A stretch of 6,753 nucleotides of DNA, taken from NCBI GenBank assembly GCA_020057985.1, contig JAGVEU010000020.1, positions 1 through 6,753 of the forward strand. Reading direction: 5' to 3'. Positions 4,359 to 6,753 of this stretch are shown one piece after another. The notes below the pieces were generated by a model. It had not been told where the DNA came from, did no database searches, and saw nothing but the letters and a program-made list of their open reading frames with translations. Made by a program: the position numbers and the translations under genes. Every line of letters starts with the position of its first letter. Positions within the stretch are counted from its first letter, which is position 1. Origin of the DNA: Calditrichota bacterium (GTDB taxonomy: Bacteria > Electryoneota > RPQS01).

Positions 4359-6695
4359 ATGTCTCGCCGTTTCGCTCTCGTTTTGTTGGTTCTCTCGCTT
4401 CTCGCTGTTGCCGTCTCTGCGGCCAACGGGCAGAGCAAATCCACGCAAGCTGCGCGCCCTGCAATTACTATCCAAAAGCATCACACGCCGCACGATCCCC
4501 TGCTCGAACGCCTATTCACCCCAAGCCATCCACTGAAACCTGCCGGTCACGGAAATGCCGCAAGGTACTACAACAGCATTTCGAGCGTTAGTAACCTTGC
4601 ACAGCCGCAGTGGGTAGATGATCCGAAGGCAGACATTGACAGCTCGACTGTGAAGGCTGTTGCCCTTACCAGAGCAAAAGCCCTGTGGGGCGGGAATCCT
4701 GAGGTGATGTCTATCTTGCCTATATACGACATCGAAGGCAATCTGAAATGTTACGACGTTGACTTCTGCTTCGACAACAGGATCAACCGAGCGTATTCGG
4801 AGGTCGCGCGTGACTGGCAGACTGTCTTGCTGGGTAGAGCAAATCGGGATGCTCGCGATGCTGAAGAGATGTCATCCGCGAATAATATAAGTCAGTCACT
4901 ACCGAATCCCTTTGCGCACATTTCCGTTTCGGCAACTTTCGATCAGCCGCTCTTTCTGGTGATGCGAAAAGGAGTGTCCAATTTCTATACTTCCGGGTGG
5001 ACTGCTCAGATGATATCTGCGGGCACCCTCGGGGGAGCATCGCCGCAACTAGTTCGAATTTATGACAGTGGTCTATGGACGCGAGCCTATCAGTTCTCTT
5101 ATGGCGGTCGCAGCATTGTGATACAAGCGTACGAGCCATGGAGTTGGTATTGGTTCGACAATTATCTCCCTGCGAGCATTGCTTTCGCTGAAGAAAAGGC
5201 CAGTGCAGTAAGGGAACTGCTTCGACAACAAGGAACGATCTTAGAACAGGCAGCAGATAGTACCCGAACAGTCAATCGTCGCCGACTCCAGAATGCACTG
5301 GATGAGTCCAACAACCCTCCGATCCTGAATTGGAATGTGTGGATTTCTGGATTAATGTCGTTTGAGCCCTATGAATGGCATTATGGCTGTTCGCCCACAT
5401 CCGGGGCAATGGTGCTCAACTACTGGGACAGTTTTCTTTCGGGCGGCGTGCGTTGGGGCCTACTCCATCAGTACTATTGGAGTGGCTCGGACGATATACA
5501 ACAAGATGGCATAGATTGCCGTATTTCGGATATCATGATCTATCTCCCACAAGCTATGGAGACAGATCAGCAAGGTAATACCAGTCCGTTCGACATTTTC
5601 GATGGGATGGTGAACTTCGCCCACGACTGGTGTCCCGGCCATTACGAGTTGCTTGACGCGGGTTGGAACAACTGGATTGGCTGGAGGGAGAATTGGCGCT
5701 GGGACGAAATCAGGCAATGCATTCAATCTGACGTACCCTTTGTATATTCAACTAACGACTATGGACCAAATGGAACCGATCATTCGGTAGCCTGCGTGGG
5801 ATACAACGACTACGGAGTGAACAGGGACGAGGGAGCGATCTGGGTGTTTAGTACATATCGTAACGATGGACATGACTGGATCTTGATTCCCTATGAACAC
5901 GGGTTTTTAGATGGAACACAAGGCTCCGGCCCTTTTCCAGGTTTTGGCACGCCGTACGATATCAAGCTGACCAGCTTCAATGGGTATTCCAATTGGTTCA
6001 CATCATATGATGGGGACACATGCTGGTACTCCGGGTCAATTTCGGAGGGTGACAGGTACCAAATCACTTGGGATAACTTTGGCCTTCCTGCCAATCATGT
6101 TGTGATTATGTTATCCTCTAATGGCGGCAATGACTGGGTGGACATTGCCACAGCACCCGACAATGGCTCGTATGACTGGGCGATTCCGTGCGGGGTCTAT
6201 CAGGTTCCTGACAGTAGTTACCGGATCCGAATTGTGCAGTATTCATCGGCAGACAACTCCCAGCCTGTCGCAGCAGATGGTAGTCATGGCAACTTCAAGA
6301 TCTTGCTGCCAAGAGTTCACACGCAGCTTTATTTAATAGAACCAGATGACAGTTCCTGTGTGGATTTCTATTCTCCATCAAGGTTCATGTGGGAGTGGGA
6401 TCTGAACGCTCAGGAATACGAGATCCAGTGGTCGGACAGTTCGGGCTTCCTCAACCCTGCCAGCCAAATCACGACCTCAAATTGGACTCTACAACCTTTG
6501 CTCGGACAGTGTCCTAAGTATTGGCGAGTACGAGCCCATGTTCCGGGTGCCGGGTGCTCCCAAGGCCCATGGTCGGAAACAAGGACACTCTACTTCTGCC
6601 CACTACCCGTGCAACCGACCCTCACGTTCCCAGCCAATGGGTCGGATGATGCATGCCGCAACATATACTGTTTCCCGAAAGTAATCCGCCAATGA
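4359..6695 (+). CDS. Secreted C39-like cysteine peptidase with propeptide-like region, Ig-like and FN3-like domains
   Basis: Predicted exported papain-fold peptidase of 778 residues. Residues 1-22 are a signal peptide with likely cleavage after AVSA. Residues 85-300 resemble the inhibitory propeptides of secreted cysteine proteases (ALTRAKALWG at 102-111, ILPIYDIEGNLKCYDVDF at 119-136), which is inference. The peptidase core is about 320-515: W340-H-Y-G-C344-SPTSGAMVLNYWD carries the nucleophile C344, and GTDHSVACVGYND carries H475. The third catalytic residue is unclear: where an N/D-T-W motif is usual there is FSTYRND (497-503). Residues 535-650 match the Kre9/KNH-type Ig-like domain (YQITW, LSSNGGNDWVDIA, GSYDWAIP, SYRIRI). 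Residues 655-746 look like an FN3 domain (YEIQWSDSSGF, YWRVRA). Residues 750-763 begin like another such domain, but the frame then stops, so the C-terminus may be shortened. It follows the M6 gene on the same strand after 756 bases. Confidence 0.82.
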   Translation: MSRRFALVLLVLSLLAVAVSAANGQSKSTQAARPAITIQKHHTPHDPLLERLFTPSHPLKPAGHGNAARYYNSISSVSNLAQPQWVDDPKADIDSSTVKAVALTRAKALWGGNPEVMSILPIYDIEGNLKCYDVDFCFDNRINRAYSEVARDWQTVLLGRANRDARDAEEMSSANNISQSLPNPFAHISVSATFDQPLFLVMRKGVSNFYTSGWTAQMISAGTLGGASPQLVRIYDSGLWTRAYQFSYGGRSIVIQAYEPWSWYWFDNYLPASIAFAEEKASAVRELLRQQGTILEQAADSTRTVNRRRLQNALDESNNPPILNWNVWISGLMSFEPYEWHYGCSPTSGAMVLNYWDSFLSGGVRWGLLHQYYWSGSDDIQQDGIDCRISDIMIYLPQAMETDQQGNTSPFDIFDGMVNFAHDWCPGHYELLDAGWNNWIGWRENWRWDEIRQCIQSDVPFVYSTNDYGPNGTDHSVACVGYNDYGVNRDEGAIWVFSTYRNDGHDWILIPYEHGFLDGTQGSGPFPGFGTPYDIKLTSFNGYSNWFTSYDGDTCWYSGSISEGDRYQITWDNFGLPANHVVIMLSSNGGNDWVDIATAPDNGSYDWAIPCGVYQVPDSSYRIRIVQYSSADNSQPVAADGSHGNFKILLPRVHTQLYLIEPDDSSCVDFYSPSRFMWEWDLNAQEYEIQWSDSSGFLNPASQITTSNWTLQPLLGQCPKYWRVRAHVPGAGCSQGPWSETRTLYFCPLPVQPTLTFPANGSDDACRNIYCFPKVIRQ

Positions 6696-6707
6696 GCAGT
6701 CATTGGC
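6688..6707 (+). other. Hairpin enclosing the stop codon of the C39-like peptidase
   Basis: GCCAATGA (6688-6695) pairs perfectly with TCATTGGC (6700-6707) around the loop GCAG, an 8-bp stem. The left arm includes the TGA stop codon at 6693-6695. There is no T-run behind it, so it is not a classical intrinsic terminator. Confidence 0.6.
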
Positions 6708-6713
6708 CGCCGA

Positions 6714-6741
6714 GCAGGGTTAAGGTCCTCCGCAACCCTGC
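6714..6741 (+). other. Second hairpin at the window end
   Basis: GCAGGGTT (6714-6721) pairs perfectly with AACCCTGC (6734-6741) around a 12-base loop. It follows the first hairpin after six bases and is followed by CGAAATCCGAAA, with no T-tract in the visible sequence. It could be part of a factor-dependent 3' end or of a dispersed palindromic repeat. Confidence 0.55.
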
Positions 6742-6753
6742 CGAAATCCGAAA

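Overview
The window carries three protein-coding genes from what looks like a Gram-negative environmental bacterium, probably of the FCB superphylum or a related candidate phylum such as Zixibacteria or Cloacimonadota. That placement is inference from protein style: long secreted proteases fused to beta-helix and fibronectin/Ig-like modules. No marker gene is present to confirm it.

Layout. Positions 1-177 (minus strand) hold the first 59 codons of a small heat-shock protein (Hsp20/alpha-crystallin family), cut by the window edge. It has a good Shine-Dalgarno and, at 234-249, a textbook sigma-54 (-24/-12) promoter. The 587-base divergent intergenic region (178-764) is followed by a 945-residue secreted M6-family zinc metalloprotease (765-3602) with a cysteine-rich parallel beta-helix and a C-terminal FN3-like domain. 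A second long intergenic region (3603-4358) precedes a 778-residue secreted C39-like cysteine peptidase (4359-6695) with an N-terminal propeptide-like region and C-terminal Ig-like and FN3-like modules. The last 58 bases hold two tandem hairpins, the first enclosing the stop codon.

The most unusual signal is outside the genes. Both long intergenic regions carry diverged copies of the same ~320-bp sequence (349-670 and 3888-4209, about 73% identical by hand count over the first 230 bases, same spacing at both ends). A further partial copy at 3828-3889 abuts the second one. The repeat contains a conserved TTGACT hexamer and ends in an identical T-tract block, and it lies just upstream of two secreted proteases whose proteins are not related. 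This suggests a shared regulatory cassette, a duplicated small RNA/leader, or an old dispersed repeat.

Functionally, the two large proteins look like exported enzymes acting in the envelope or outside the cell, one a metalloprotease and the other a cysteine peptidase. The common upstream element suggests they may be expressed together. The heat-shock gene faces away from them and appears to be separately controlled by RpoN.
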